Origin: Eubacteriaceae bacterium
Lineage (GTDB): Bacteria > Bacillota > Clostridia > Lachnospirales > Lachnospiraceae
DNA length: 64,000 nucleotides
Assembly (NCBI GenBank): GCA_910574915.1
Contig: CAJTCR010000001.1
Span: 62,001 to 126,000, forward strand
Reading direction: 5' to 3'
The notes beneath the pieces were generated by a model. The model searched no databases. It was not told where the DNA came from and saw only the letters and a program-made list of their open reading frames with translations. Of this stretch, positions 1 to 9,294 are shown in pieces (the first letter of the stretch is position 1; every line of letters starts with the position of its first letter). The position numbers and the translations under genes were made by a program.

Positions 1-809
1 AAATACGGAAAGGTATATTCAGGAAAAAGTTCTTCCCTTTCCCAATATTCTGCTACAATCTTCGCCATTTTGAGATTTTGTTCCGCCCTCTTTTTTTCCT
101 TTTTCACAATCTGTTCCGTTGCGCTGCCCTGACGATTCCTCTGATAATGATAGAGACGGTTCGGGATATAGCTGATCCGCTCTGCAAGTGGATAGATTTG
201 AAACAAAAACGCCTCATCCTCTCCTAATTTTAGGCTCTCTTCATATCGGATATGGTTTGAGACAATCAGGCTCCTTTTGTATACTTTGTTCCAGATCAGC
301 GGATAACTCCCTATTTCATACAAAAGTGCCGCAACGGAATTGTTGATATACCGAATTCTGCGCGTAGTCAGATTTTTTTTGAAATAAATAAACGCATGAT
401 CCATATAGCTGTCTTGTTCATCATAATCCTCTGAAAAAAACACCTCTCCACCAAAGACTACAATATCACTTTTTTGTTTTTTTATCTCCTGCACAAGGCA
501 CTGCAAAGCATCCGCTTCCACCCAGTCATCCGCATCAACAAACCATATGTATTTTCCTCTGGCTTTGCGTATCCCTACATTCCTCGTATATGAGACTCCT
601 TTATTTTCATGATAAAAGTATTGGATACGCTTGTCTTTTTTGGCATATTTTTGAATGACCTGACTGCTGTGGTCTGTGGAACCATCATCTATGCATAATA
701 CTTCAAAATTCCGATATGACTGTGCAAGTATACTATCCAGACAGTTCCCGATATCTTTTTGTACATTATAGACAGGAATAATAATAGAAAACGCTGCTTT
801 ATCACTCAT
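1..809 (-). CDS. Family 2 glycosyltransferase (3' end outside window)
   Basis: The reading frame starts at the ATG at 807-809 and runs off the left edge, so the C-terminus is missing. The N-terminus has the GT-A pattern FSIIIPVYNVQKDIGNCLDS, then DDGSTDHS and, near residue 90, the metal-binding WFVDADDWV. These are hallmarks of GT2 enzymes that add a sugar from a nucleotide-sugar donor on the cytoplasmic face. The start overlaps the stop of the upstream gene by 4 bases (ATGA), so it is the distal known member of the polysaccharide operon. Donor and acceptor cannot be told. Confidence 0.9.
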   Translation of the reverse strand, partial: MSDKAAFSIIIPVYNVQKDIGNCLDSILAQSYRNFEVLCIDDGSTDHSSQVIQKYAKKDKRIQYFYHENKGVSYTRNVGIRKARGKYIWFVDADDWVEADALQCLVQEIKKQKSDIVVFGGEVFFSEDYDEQDSYMDHAFIYFKKNLTTRRIRYINNSVAALLYEIGSYPLIWNKVYKRSLIVSNHIRYEESLKLGEDEAFLFQIYPLAERISYIPNRLYHYQRNRQGSATEQIVKKEKKRAEQNLKMAKIVAEYWEREELFPEYTFPY

Positions 810-1255
810 ATCTTCTCCTCATCCATATTATAGATCCCATTAATAAAAAGCTGCTCCTCCGTGCTTTTCCCTACGTGATTCATGCGTTCACCAGCCCTCA
901 CATCGGGATGATATAAGGATGCCACAACTACATTCCAGTAAAAACAATACACGGTATATAACTGTAGTAATCCCTGCATTTTTCTGTGCGATACACATTC
1001 TACTTTTCTTATATTTTTATCTTTTACTATTTTATAGTCATGTCCGGTTTCTACAATAAATATGGCATCCTGATAGTGTTTCTTTCTCAAAAATAATACC
1101 AGATATCTAACTGCAAGCTCCGTACAATTTCCATTCCCGTTCGGACATATAATAACAACTGTAGACGGCAGTATTCTATTTTTTCGCTTAAATGCCTGAA
1201 ACCAAAACATTCCATATACAGACAATATCATTTTCCTTTGTATCTTACGTTTCAC
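806..1255 (-). CDS. Hypothetical protein in polysaccharide operon
   Basis: A 149-residue protein of unrecognised family. A GTG at 1253-1255 is chosen because GGAGGT lies 7 bases before it; a GTG five codons earlier would precede that site. The sequence starts basic and hydrophobic, then has strand-like runs (TVVIICPNGNGNCTELAVRY and DAIFIVETGHDY) suggesting an alpha/beta fold like a small transferase or GT-B half domain. No catalytic motif is clear. Translational coupling (ATGA) to the GT2 gene and the operon position suggest a role in glycan synthesis; that is inference only. Confidence 0.6.
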   Translation of the reverse strand: MKRKIQRKMILSVYGMFWFQAFKRKNRILPSTVVIICPNGNGNCTELAVRYLVLFLRKKHYQDAIFIVETGHDYKIVKDKNIRKVECVSHRKMQGLLQLYTVYCFYWNVVVASLYHPDVRAGERMNHVGKSTEEQLFINGIYNMDEEKI

Positions 1256-1377
1256 CGTTTCTACCTCCACCCGGCTATTTCTATGATTTTATTTTTGTGT
1301 TAATGGCATCCTGCATCCAAGGCATCCATTTTTCTTTCGTCTGTTTCCTTAAATATGGCTCCACAAAATAACAAGAA

Positions 1378-1773
1378 CTAATATTTTGCACATATCATAA
1401 AGTTCTCCTTCATAAATACATCCCTCACCGTATTCACAGCCACCGCTGTCAAAAGTCCCGACGGCTTAGCGTCATTTACCAGCACCCTTTCCCCATAAGG
1501 AGCTTCGTACACGATCAGATCATAACGCACTTTGTGCTCACACAAAAATCTCTCTGTCGCTTTTGCATATTCTTTTGTTCTTGACGTCAGGAATAAAACC
1601 ATATCGCCTTCTGGTATGGATTGGAGAAATTTTTCGGCACCTGGTAAAAACGTATCATAACCATCTGTCTTATAGCCATTGTGTTTTACAATCGTTCCAT
1701 CCAGATCCAAAATCCATGTATGTCCTAATGAGGACAAATCTATGTGGTTTCTGCCCTTTTCTTCATTCAGCAT
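1378..1773 (-). CDS. HAD-family phosphatase
   Basis: A 131-residue HAD-like hydrolase. Motif I is ILDLDGTIVKHNGY near residue 21 (nucleophile Asp and general acid Asp), motif II is LFLTSRTKEY near residue 60 and motif IV is VLVNDAKPSG near residue 97. Small HADs of this type remove phosphate from sugar or polyol phosphates. The start overlaps the end of the SIS-domain gene by 11 bases, so the two are translated together. With the nucleotidyltransferase/kinase gene they look like a precursor-making cassette. The C-terminal tail after VRDVFMKE looks unusual and may have drifted. Substrate unknown. Confidence 0.8.
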   Translation of the reverse strand: MLNEEKGRNHIDLSSLGHTWILDLDGTIVKHNGYKTDGYDTFLPGAEKFLQSIPEGDMVLFLTSRTKEYAKATERFLCEHKVRYDLIVYEAPYGERVLVNDAKPSGLLTAVAVNTVRDVFMKENFMICAKY

Positions 1774-2350
1774 CTTTTAACTGCACCCCAATATAGCCGC
1801 CCGGATGATTTCTTTTAAATTTCCCCAGTGCAACGCCCCTTCTTTTTATAATTTCCATTGCAAGTCCCTGTAATACAATTAAGTTCACTGTCGTAGAATT
1901 ATTCGGTACCACATTCCACAGGTCTCCTTCATGCTCCAAGTTCAAAATAATACATTTTCCGATCTCCTGTGCTAATGTCGACTGTTTTTCAAAGGACAGC
2001 AGCCATAAATTACAGCCTCGCTCTTTTAAGAGTTCCGTCAGATAAATCGACTCGACTGTCTCTCCGCTTTTCGTCAGCAGAATCACAAGATCGTCTTCAT
2101 CCACCATGCCGATATCCCCGTGTACCGCACTGTTCGTATTCATATATCTGGCAGGCTGCCCAAGTGAATTCATTGTCCCTACAAATTTGTCACATACCGG
2201 AACATTTTTCCCAAGCCCACTGACAATCACTTTACGGCCGCTTTCGATCGTTTCTACAGCTTCTAAAACCAACTGTTCAAACTTTTCACTATCCAGTGAA
2301 TGGATGGACTTGTCGATAATTGTCAGAATATTTTCAAAATAAGTTATCAC
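1763..2350 (-). CDS. SIS-domain sugar-phosphate isomerase
   Basis: A 195-residue protein with a single SIS domain. It has VIVSGLGKNVPVCDKF near residue 41, LLTKSGETVES near residue 92 and a C-terminal NHPGGYIG that resembles the FHPGG signature of arabinose-5-phosphate isomerases (KdsD/KpsF), but it lacks their CBS domains. Expected to be an aldose-ketose isomerase or sugar-phosphate binder. It starts with GTG, 7 bases after GGAGG, and overlaps the upstream stop by 4 bases. Phosphoheptose isomerase-like activity is the main alternative. Confidence 0.8.
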   Translation of the reverse strand: MITYFENILTIIDKSIHSLDSEKFEQLVLEAVETIESGRKVIVSGLGKNVPVCDKFVGTMNSLGQPARYMNTNSAVHGDIGMVDEDDLVILLTKSGETVESIYLTELLKERGCNLWLLSFEKQSTLAQEIGKCIILNLEHEGDLWNVVPNNSTTVNLIVLQGLAMEIIKRRGVALGKFKRNHPGGYIGVQLKDAE

Positions 2351-3849
2351 AATGCTTCCTCCAAATAATACAAACCGTTATAAAAAGCTCCGCAAATAGA
2401 ATCATAGTCTTCCCATGCATATGTTGTCAGCGACAGCCAAATCACCGCATGAAGCAGATGCATCTGTTCTGGATCTGCCTCACCATGCAGCAGATCGAAA
2501 AACGTCTGTTCCATTTCTTCCCAGTGATTTGACTCAATTTGCAGCAAAACCTCATCTGGACGGATATCTAACTCAAACCGCTTTCGATTAAACTGGTCAT
2601 AATTGCCCACAATAGAATAATACAGCTTTACCCAGTCATAAGCAGGATCTCCGTATAACTCCGTGCTGCCAAAATACCCTCTTGGATCAATCAGTACAGG
2701 TGTCTTATTATGCTTTAGCAAAGTATTGCTGAATGTACAGTCTCCATGCAGCAACTGAAATGTCTGCGGCATATACTGCATGATTTTCTCCTCCAGCAAT
2801 TCCCTTACAAAAAATACATTGCGGCATCGTCTTCCATTTATCATTACGGCTTCATCACTGGCAAACGGCACCAGACTTCTTACTTTTTCCAGCCGTTTGT
2901 ATGTTTTCCCTATATATGCTTCCAGATAGCTGTCTCTATTTGCAGGTGCTGACTCCAATGCATGAATCTGCTTTAAGCATCTGATAATACAGCCTAGAAT
3001 TTCCTTTTTTTCTGCAAATGAAATATCTGTATATTCATAGATATTTTTCCCGTCTACTTTTTCCATTGTTAACGGGTTTAGCGCATAGATTTTCGGAATG
3101 CTGGAAAACTCTTTTTCAGCAAGTTTTTCGTACCATCTGCGTTCCCGCACAGCAAGAGCCTTTCCCTGTGCGTCAATGCCTTCTTTTATGACCAGGTTCC
3201 CTTGAACCGTCAGACGGTTGAACGGCCTGCACATTTCTGGTTTCAGTTTTTCATATTCTGACAGCAAGCCATATTCTTTCGTATGTACTAAAGCCAGCTC
3301 ATGAAACGGTATCCCAGACTCTCCAAGCCATCTGACAAATTCCCCCTCCTGCGGAATCCCTTTCAGCAAAGATTTATCCTGAAATATAAACTGTCCGGCT
3401 ACCCCGCATTCCTCACTTGGCTGCTCACTAAAATGTCCGTTTTCATACTTCCACCTACAGGTAAAACCTTTTGAAATGCCAACGTAATTTCCCGGTTCAT
3501 CCGGTAACTGGAAATCCTCCGACAATATAAGGTCACTCCAGATCAGCATAAACGCTTGTCCCTGCGGAAGATAAGACAACGCTTCTTTAAGCCCGCCCAG
3601 CGTGCCCTGATTGCCTTTCGCGTTTACCATCTGATAGTCTATATCCGCAAAAGCTTCCAGATACCTTTGCAATACCTCATATTTATAATCACCGATAATG
3701 ATGTACTTTTTATCTGGAAATTTACGGAACAAGTGAAATATCATCGGCAGGTTTTGAACCGGCACCAGCGCTTTTGGCTTATTGCGCGTCAATTTTTTCA
3801 TTCGTGTTCCCTTTCCCCCTGCCTGGACAATCATATATGGAATCTCCAT
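2347..3849 (-). CDS. Nucleotidyltransferase fused to APH/choline-kinase-like domain
   Basis: A 500-residue two-domain protein. Residues 1 to about 220 are a sugar nucleotidyltransferase (MIVQAGGKGTRMKKLTRNKP, then NQGTLGG and LIWSDLI). Residues from about 230 to the end are an aminoglycoside-phosphotransferase/choline-kinase fold with the catalytic loop LLHGDCTFSNTLL and LIDPRGYFG. The pairing suggests one enzyme that phosphorylates a sugar or polyol and then loads it on a nucleotide. The start at 3849 has GGAGG 6 bases upstream; an earlier ATG overlaps that site. The isomerase and phosphatase genes follow, together resembling a self-contained activated-precursor pathway. The product is unknown. 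Confidence 0.82.
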   Translation of the reverse strand: MEIPYMIVQAGGKGTRMKKLTRNKPKALVPVQNLPMIFHLFRKFPDKKYIIIGDYKYEVLQRYLEAFADIDYQMVNAKGNQGTLGGLKEALSYLPQGQAFMLIWSDLILSEDFQLPDEPGNYVGISKGFTCRWKYENGHFSEQPSEECGVAGQFIFQDKSLLKGIPQEGEFVRWLGESGIPFHELALVHTKEYGLLSEYEKLKPEMCRPFNRLTVQGNLVIKEGIDAQGKALAVRERRWYEKLAEKEFSSIPKIYALNPLTMEKVDGKNIYEYTDISFAEKKEILGCIIRCLKQIHALESAPANRDSYLEAYIGKTYKRLEKVRSLVPFASDEAVMINGRRCRNVFFVRELLEEKIMQYMPQTFQLLHGDCTFSNTLLKHNKTPVLIDPRGYFGSTELYGDPAYDWVKLYYSIVGNYDQFNRKRFELDIRPDEVLLQIESNHWEEMEQTFFDLLHGEADPEQMHLLHAVIWLSLTTYAWEDYDSICGAFYNGLYYLEEAL

Positions 3850-3878
3850 ATTTTTCCTCCTCATTGATTTTCATTTCA

Positions 3879-4832
3879 TCATCCTGCAACTATTTGCAGG
3901 ACTGCATCTATATCTGCGCTTCTGTCGTCTGTAAGCCGATATTGATAGACCTCCTTTTTTGCCGGATTCGTATGGCGCAGATCATAAAACTTATCCATAC
4001 CACATGCTGGCGGATACAGCGCAATCACCTTACATGGAGCAAACGCTGCCAGATCCAAAAGCCCACTGCGCAGTCCGATGACGCAGTGTAGCTGTTGCAT
4101 TTTTTTACACAGCGTCTGGAATCCGCCACGAACTGGAATCGCCTGAATCGCAGCTCTGTGTCCACTTTCTACATTTACAAAAACCTGCCATCCCCTGCCC
4201 TCAAATTCTTTTGCCAACTGTTGAAAAAACGGTTTCGCCTGTTCATAAAAAACAGACTGTGCATCTGGACACAGCAGCACTTTGCGGGCTTTCGACATGC
4301 AGCCTGCGATTTTATCTGATAATCCACCTTGTGCATATGATGGTAGGTCAAACTGACTGTTTTCCTTTAATCCAAGCGCTCCATAGCAGATACATTCCTT
4401 AAGGTGCAGACCGGGAAACCGCTTTGCATAATCAAATCCCTGCTGAAATCCGTTTGCTGGCTCTATCACACAGTTATCCTTCCATGATGCAAAAAGCTGC
4501 TGTCCCAAAACATATCTGTTTGCTATGCATAGAAGGTGCAGTTGACGTTTGGATATTCCGCAAAATCCGCAATCCAGTTTTATGTACATTTCTGCGATTT
4601 CCTGAAATTTCCCTATACTCACAATGCGCAGCTTTCTTATCTGCTTTTGTGCCTGAAATGCCCTGGCGTATCCCATAACATATAAAAAATCACCGATATG
4701 GTCACATACAATCAGGTTATAGACACCTGGTTTTCTCAGTTTTATTTTATAATACAGTGCAGCAAAAGGTACTACCATGCTTTGCTGGAGTATGCTCTTT
4801 ACCAGTATTTTGATATAACCCGCCGCTTTCAT
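3879..4832 (-). CDS. GT9-like putative glycosyltransferase
   Basis: A 317-residue protein with a GT-B-like layout: an N-terminal CDHIGDFLYVMGYARAF near residue 43 and a C-terminal CVIGLRSGLLDLAAF near residue 250, which is where heptosyltransferase-like (GT9) proteins bind the donor. Overall similarity to a named family is loose, so the activity is inferred. It lies 13 bases after the GT2 gene on the same strand. AAAGGA is 10 bases before the ATG. Confidence 0.55.
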   Translation of the reverse strand: MKAAGYIKILVKSILQQSMVVPFAALYYKIKLRKPGVYNLIVCDHIGDFLYVMGYARAFQAQKQIRKLRIVSIGKFQEIAEMYIKLDCGFCGISKRQLHLLCIANRYVLGQQLFASWKDNCVIEPANGFQQGFDYAKRFPGLHLKECICYGALGLKENSQFDLPSYAQGGLSDKIAGCMSKARKVLLCPDAQSVFYEQAKPFFQQLAKEFEGRGWQVFVNVESGHRAAIQAIPVRGGFQTLCKKMQQLHCVIGLRSGLLDLAAFAPCKVIALYPPACGMDKFYDLRHTNPAKKEVYQYRLTDDRSADIDAVLQIVAG

Positions 4833-4845
4833 CCCATTGATCCTT

Positions 4846-5904
4846 TCATGATTTTTGATTACGCTTTCTGCGCCAATAATCTCTGCATTTTAGTATCCGT
4901 TCAAAATCATCTTCCTTTCTGTGAAGCAGGCTCATAATATAAAATAACCAATAACGTTTTTTTATCCGATCGTATAATTCCCTGTCCAATGCTTTTAACT
5001 TTCTCGTAAATGTATCTGCGATCTTCCTGCCCGCTGCTCTATCACGATAACGAAGGTTTGTCGTTACATAATAGTCCGTAACAACCGATATAAGCTTACG
5101 GCACCAATACTCCCTGCCTGCATTTGATTTTTCAGCATTGCGCTGTTTTGTCTTTATAATCGCTCGAATCACAGCCTCTGCCTGATAGATACGTATTTCC
5201 CGATTTTTTATAGACACACTCTGCCCTACGTCCCCGATACGATAAACGTATAACTGCTCATCCATGATACACAGTTTATCTGCATGACTGCATGGCACCG
5301 TGAAAAAATAAGCATCATCATAAGAAACCCTCTGCGGCAGGCAGTAAGCAAGCTTTTTGTAGAAATCTGTACGATAAATCAATCCATGCAGGCAGAAAAG
5401 CTGACTATATCTGTCCCACTCCTGTATCAGTTGATGCATAGATAAAAAGCGGATGCCCTGTCCGTCTTCTTTATTTCCTACCTCCATTTTCCTATGCACC
5501 ACCGTTTTAGAAAGTATCTTACAGATATCATAGCCACAGGCAATTACCTGTACATCTATTTGCCGCATTCGCCGCACGACTCTTGCCAAAGCTTTTGTCC
5601 GCAGCCAGTCATCCGCATCCAGCACTTTAAAATATTTCCCTGTACAGCGTGCAATCCCTGCATCAACTGCACAGCCATGTCCTCCATTCGGCTGCTGAAT
5701 CAGAATAAACGTAGATGGATATTTTTCCTGGTATCTGCCTGCAATCTCTGCTCCCTGATCTGTGGAACCGTCATCCACAACAATAACCTCTATGCAGTCC
5801 ATTTGTTCCTGTGGCAAAAGCAATGATGCAAGACATTTTTTTATATATTTCTGCGAATTATACATTGGTATAATAATAGATAATATCTTCTGCTTTGCCG
5901 CCAT
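4846..5904 (-). CDS. Family 2 glycosyltransferase
   Basis: A GT2 enzyme of about 352 residues. ILSIIIPMYNSQKYIKKCL at the N-terminus, VVDDGSTDQGAE and KVLDADDW (the DxD-type metal site) are clear. The C-terminal third is basic (HRKEDDFERILKCRDYWRRK). The ATG at 5904 is preferred: AAGGA lies just upstream and it starts one base after the ABC ATPase stop, while an earlier ATG would overlap that gene by 44 bases. Likely adds a sugar to the glycan exported by the adjacent ABC system. Confidence 0.87.
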   Translation of the reverse strand: MAAKQKILSIIIPMYNSQKYIKKCLASLLLPQEQMDCIEVIVVDDGSTDQGAEIAGRYQEKYPSTFILIQQPNGGHGCAVDAGIARCTGKYFKVLDADDWLRTKALARVVRRMRQIDVQVIACGYDICKILSKTVVHRKMEVGNKEDGQGIRFLSMHQLIQEWDRYSQLFCLHGLIYRTDFYKKLAYCLPQRVSYDDAYFFTVPCSHADKLCIMDEQLYVYRIGDVGQSVSIKNREIRIYQAEAVIRAIIKTKQRNAEKSNAGREYWCRKLISVVTDYYVTTNLRYRDRAAGRKIADTFTRKLKALDRELYDRIKKRYWLFYIMSLLHRKEDDFERILKCRDYWRRKRNQKS

Positions 5905-5905
5905 A

Positions 5906-6634
5906 CTACATTCCTTCATACCTGTCACAGATTTCTTGTGTCTTTCCAAATGCTTTCACTCTCCCATGTTCCAGCCAGACAACCTTGCTGCACATATTCC
6001 GAATCTGTTCCATCTCATGTGATACAAACAAAACCGTTGTTCCGCCGCCCATCATCTCCCGCATCCTTTTCCTGCTTTTTTCCTGAAACTGCGCGTCACC
6101 GACGGACAGTACCTCATCTACGATCAGTATCTCCGGGCTGATAACTGCCGCGACCGAAAATGCCAGTCGCATTACCATTCCCGAAGAATAGTTGCGCAGC
6201 GGCACTTCAATAAAGTCCCGTAATTCTGAAAACGCCAATATTTCATCATATCTTTTATTCAGAAACTCTTCGGAATATCCTAAAATTGCACCGTTTAAAA
6301 AAATATTTTCCCGTCCTGACAGCTCATAGTCAAAACCCGATCCAAGCTCCAGCATAGGGACAATATTGCCATCGTTGGTACAAGTACCTTTTGTCGGCTT
6401 CATAATCCCGGAAATCACTTTTAACAGAGTGCTCTTTCCAGCCCCATTTCTGCCAATAATACCCAGTACGTCTCCTTTTTCCACTACAAAAGATACATCC
6501 TGTAGTGCCCAAAACTCCGTATAGTTTATTTTTTTTGACAGCGTCCGAATCATAAATTCTTTTAACGTATTTACCCGGTCGCTTGCCATACGAAACCGCA
6601 CGGATATATCATTCACTTCTATCGCTGTTCTCAT
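5906..6634 (-). CDS. Polysaccharide ABC exporter, ATP-binding protein
   Basis: A 242-residue ATPase of the KpsT/TagH/RfbE type. Walker A is GIIGRNGAGKSTLLK near residue 60, the signature is NYSSGMVMRLAFSVA near residue 150 and Walker B is EILIVDEVLSVGD. The short form lacks the C-terminal carbohydrate-binding domain of Wzt-like proteins, so it probably exports without reading a terminal cap. It lies directly downstream of its permease (15-base gap). TAGGAG precedes the ATG. Confidence 0.92.
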   Translation of the reverse strand: MRTAIEVNDISVRFRMASDRVNTLKEFMIRTLSKKINYTEFWALQDVSFVVEKGDVLGIIGRNGAGKSTLLKVISGIMKPTKGTCTNDGNIVPMLELGSGFDYELSGRENIFLNGAILGYSEEFLNKRYDEILAFSELRDFIEVPLRNYSSGMVMRLAFSVAAVISPEILIVDEVLSVGDAQFQEKSRKRMREMMGGGTTVLFVSHEMEQIRNMCSKVVWLEHGRVKAFGKTQEICDRYEGM

Positions 6635-6649
6635 TGCGTGCTCCTACAC

Positions 6650-8086
6650 TTAAATATAAAATATAAATTTATCCTGTGTTTTACGAAAAACAATAAATCC
6701 CGTCAGAAAAGATGCTGCCGCAATCAGCGTACAAACAAGATAATCGCGCGGCTGCGGCGAAATCCCTTCCAAAATAATCTTGCGAAAAAACTGGATAAAA
6801 TGGTACATCGGATTAAAGGCAAGCGTACCTTTGAATGTATCAGGCAGTATGGATTCTGGGTAAAAAATAGGCGTCGCATAAGTAACTACCATGCAAAATA
6901 CACTCCATATAAACTGCATATCCCGAAAAAACACCATAACCGCTGATAAAATAAATCCGATTCCAATACAAAATATAAGCAATAGCAGCAAGTCAAACGG
7001 TATTAGCAGCCATGCTTTTGTAATCTTTACACCCGTGGCAAGGCACATCACCAAAAGCGGCAGCAGCGAAACCAGCAAGTTGATACCTGTTGAAACAACT
7101 TTAGATACCGGATAAATATATTTTGGCACATATACCTTTGTAATCAGCCCTGCATTTCCGGTCACTGCATACAGGCTGATATTTGTAGATTCGCTGAAAA
7201 AATTGAACAATACGATTCCAGCAAGCAGATAAACTGGGTAATTGTGAATATCTGCTTTAAATATTGTGGAAAATACGAAGTACTGTACGGACATCATCAG
7301 CAGCGGATTGACAAAGCTCCACAACGCGCCCAGCACCGACCGTTTATACTTAATCTTAAAATCCCTAGACACGAGCTGCCGGATCAAAAATCTGTATTTG
7401 CCAAACAATTTGACAGACGTCACTACCAGATTTTTCCTGTCCAGCCTGTTTTGATGCATCAGATACATACAGTACACCGCAAACACAAATCCAACCGGTA
7501 CTACAATCTGCCAGTAATGCGGCCCTGTCCAGACCAGGTCTGTACCATAGGTGTCAAAACAAAGGACGCCTTCGGCTGCATCTCCATTGATAAACAACCG
7601 CTGGTTTTTTGGCACATCAGACAGATGGTACCAAACGCCCGCTGCGCTTCCCGCCATTCCGTCCTGGGAATGAAGTTCTATTGCCATTTTATGCCCCCGC
7701 AGATGTTCCAGCCGTTGTGGAAGTACACTCTCAACCTTTTTGCCTTCCTGCGTCTTGGCCATGTCAATCCTGTTTTCATACACCAGCCTGCCTTCTGTGT
7801 CATCGTACAGACGTACATCCAGATGACCTTTATTCATACGCTGGAAGGATGCGATATAGAAAGCAAAGCCTTCCAGCGTATCCATATCACAGCGAAACGT
7901 CTGGCGTACCCTATAGCCCTGTGCAAATTCACCTGTCACACTTTCTACACGCTGGCTTTGAATCTGTTTGTTTGCAGTCCGTTCAAATAGCTGTGAACCT
8001 GCCGCATAATAAAAGATGCCTGCCAGCAAAAAATAGATTGTCACTGCGATGATACAGCCCTGGTTAAATACCCGCTCTGCTCTCAT
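6650..8086 (-). CDS. Polysaccharide ABC-2 permease with large N-terminal outer domain
   Basis: A 478-residue protein. Residues from about 230 to the end are a normal ABC-2 export permease (RDFKIKYKRSVLGALWSFVNP is the family's entry motif, followed by six membrane spans). Ahead of it is an unusual extension: one membrane span (residues about 10-30), about 165 residues of soluble, strand-rich sequence outside the membrane, and another span near 195-215. Ordinary members are about 260 residues. The start at 8086 overlaps the GT4 stop as ATGA and replaces an upstream ATG. Partner of the ATPase just downstream. Confidence 0.88.
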   Translation of the reverse strand: MRAERVFNQGCIIAVTIYFLLAGIFYYAAGSQLFERTANKQIQSQRVESVTGEFAQGYRVRQTFRCDMDTLEGFAFYIASFQRMNKGHLDVRLYDDTEGRLVYENRIDMAKTQEGKKVESVLPQRLEHLRGHKMAIELHSQDGMAGSAAGVWYHLSDVPKNQRLFINGDAAEGVLCFDTYGTDLVWTGPHYWQIVVPVGFVFAVYCMYLMHQNRLDRKNLVVTSVKLFGKYRFLIRQLVSRDFKIKYKRSVLGALWSFVNPLLMMSVQYFVFSTIFKADIHNYPVYLLAGIVLFNFFSESTNISLYAVTGNAGLITKVYVPKYIYPVSKVVSTGINLLVSLLPLLVMCLATGVKITKAWLLIPFDLLLLLIFCIGIGFILSAVMVFFRDMQFIWSVFCMVVTYATPIFYPESILPDTFKGTLAFNPMYHFIQFFRKIILEGISPQPRDYLVCTLIAAASFLTGFIVFRKTQDKFIFYI

Positions 8087-9294
8087 TTCGCACCCACTTT
8101 CCCACATTTGAATTCCATTTTTTCGTAAATACGCCGCATTTTCTCCTGTACAACCTTCTGGCTATACTCACTGATTTTATCCACATTCTGCTTTCTGCAA
8201 GAATCCATGCAGGCACTGCCGCTAAGCATTTTTTCCAGCGCATCCCGAAGTTCATCTGATCGATCCGGTGAAAAACGCAATGACACATCTGTAATAAGCT
8301 CCTTATTTCCGCGAATGTCTGATACAAGGCATGGCAGACCCGATGCCATTGCTTCCATCAATGCTACAGGCATTCCTTCCCGCATGGACGGAAAAACAAA
8401 AAGATCTGCATTTTTATAGATCCATTGCATGTCCTTTTGATATCCAGGCATACGTACCAAACTGCCAACACCAAGCCTTCTGGCATACTTTTGCAGCTTT
8501 TTTTTCCAAATTCCCTGCCCACAGATCAGATAGCAGACATCTGTTCTGTCCAAATCCGCCAGCGCTTTAATGACGAGTTTATGGTTTTTCCCTTTATTCA
8601 GCTCTCCAACAGATAAAATCACAGATGCATCATCTGGAATATGAAACCTTTTACACAAGTTTTTTCTCTCTTTGGAAGTCGCTCCACATTTTGGTACATA
8701 CTTGCTTGTATCAACGCCCACACCTGGAATACGGCAAATACACCCTGCACTGAATTGTTGCCTGGCAATCCGGTAATCTTCTTTATTTACAGTAACCAAA
8801 ATATCTGTCCAATTTGCCAAGAACTTTTCGACTGGATAATACAGCACCCAATTTTTCCTGGAAGCTCCTTTGTAAAAATGAAATCCATGCACCGTATACA
8901 ACACCCGGATTCCCCGCTGATGTGCTACTATCCTTGCCAATGCCCCTCCAACTGGCGACTGGCAGTGCATCCATGCAAAACAGTATTGTCCGGTAAGCTT
9001 CCATAGCTGGCAGTATGCCCGGATACATGCAACAGAACTAAGGCTCCGCGGACAATCCCACTGATGCCATATCATATGCATCATATGCAGTTTCTTTTTC
9101 AGCCGCAGTATCTGTATGTCATCACACGTATTACCTTGTTTAAAATTACACGCTACATGCACTTCATACTCCATTTCCTGCATCAAACGAAGATTGGGCA
9201 GGTTAAACTGGTCAATCATCGAAGCCACTGAAGCAAGCATCAGCACTTTGCGTTTTGCACCCGCATATGAACGACTCTTATTGCCTGCACTCAT
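8083..9294 (-). CDS. Family 4 glycosyltransferase
   Basis: A 403-residue GT-B enzyme. The N-terminal half has VLMLASVASMIDQFNLPNLR and YTVHGFHFYKGAS; the donor half has VDTSKYVP, ILSVGELNKGKNHKLVIKA and the EX7E region FVFPSMREGMPVALMEAMA. It resembles the first-sugar or early-chain transferases of capsule/EPS clusters in Clostridia. It is the first biosynthetic gene after the regulator and its ATG overlaps the regulator's stop by 4 bases, so regulator and enzymes share one transcript. Confidence 0.9.
   Translation of the reverse strand: MSAGNKSRSYAGAKRKVLMLASVASMIDQFNLPNLRLMQEMEYEVHVACNFKQGNTCDDIQILRLKKKLHMMHMIWHQWDCPRSLSSVACIRAYCQLWKLTGQYCFAWMHCQSPVGGALARIVAHQRGIRVLYTVHGFHFYKGASRKNWVLYYPVEKFLANWTDILVTVNKEDYRIARQQFSAGCICRIPGVGVDTSKYVPKCGATSKERKNLCKRFHIPDDASVILSVGELNKGKNHKLVIKALADLDRTDVCYLICGQGIWKKKLQKYARRLGVGSLVRMPGYQKDMQWIYKNADLFVFPSMREGMPVALMEAMASGLPCLVSDIRGNKELITDVSLRFSPDRSDELRDALEKMLSGSACMDSCRKQNVDKISEYSQKVVQEKMRRIYEKMEFKCGKVGAK

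Noticed and set aside
1281-1394. Short minus-strand frame after the HAD gene (ends EKWMPWMQDAINTKIKS)
   Set aside because: It looks protein-like and could be a lost C-terminus, but it has no ribosome site and no recognisable family; kept only as a note.
7244-7990. 248-codon plus-strand frame opposite the ABC permease
   Set aside because: Shadow of the minus-strand permease, with no ribosome site or domain.
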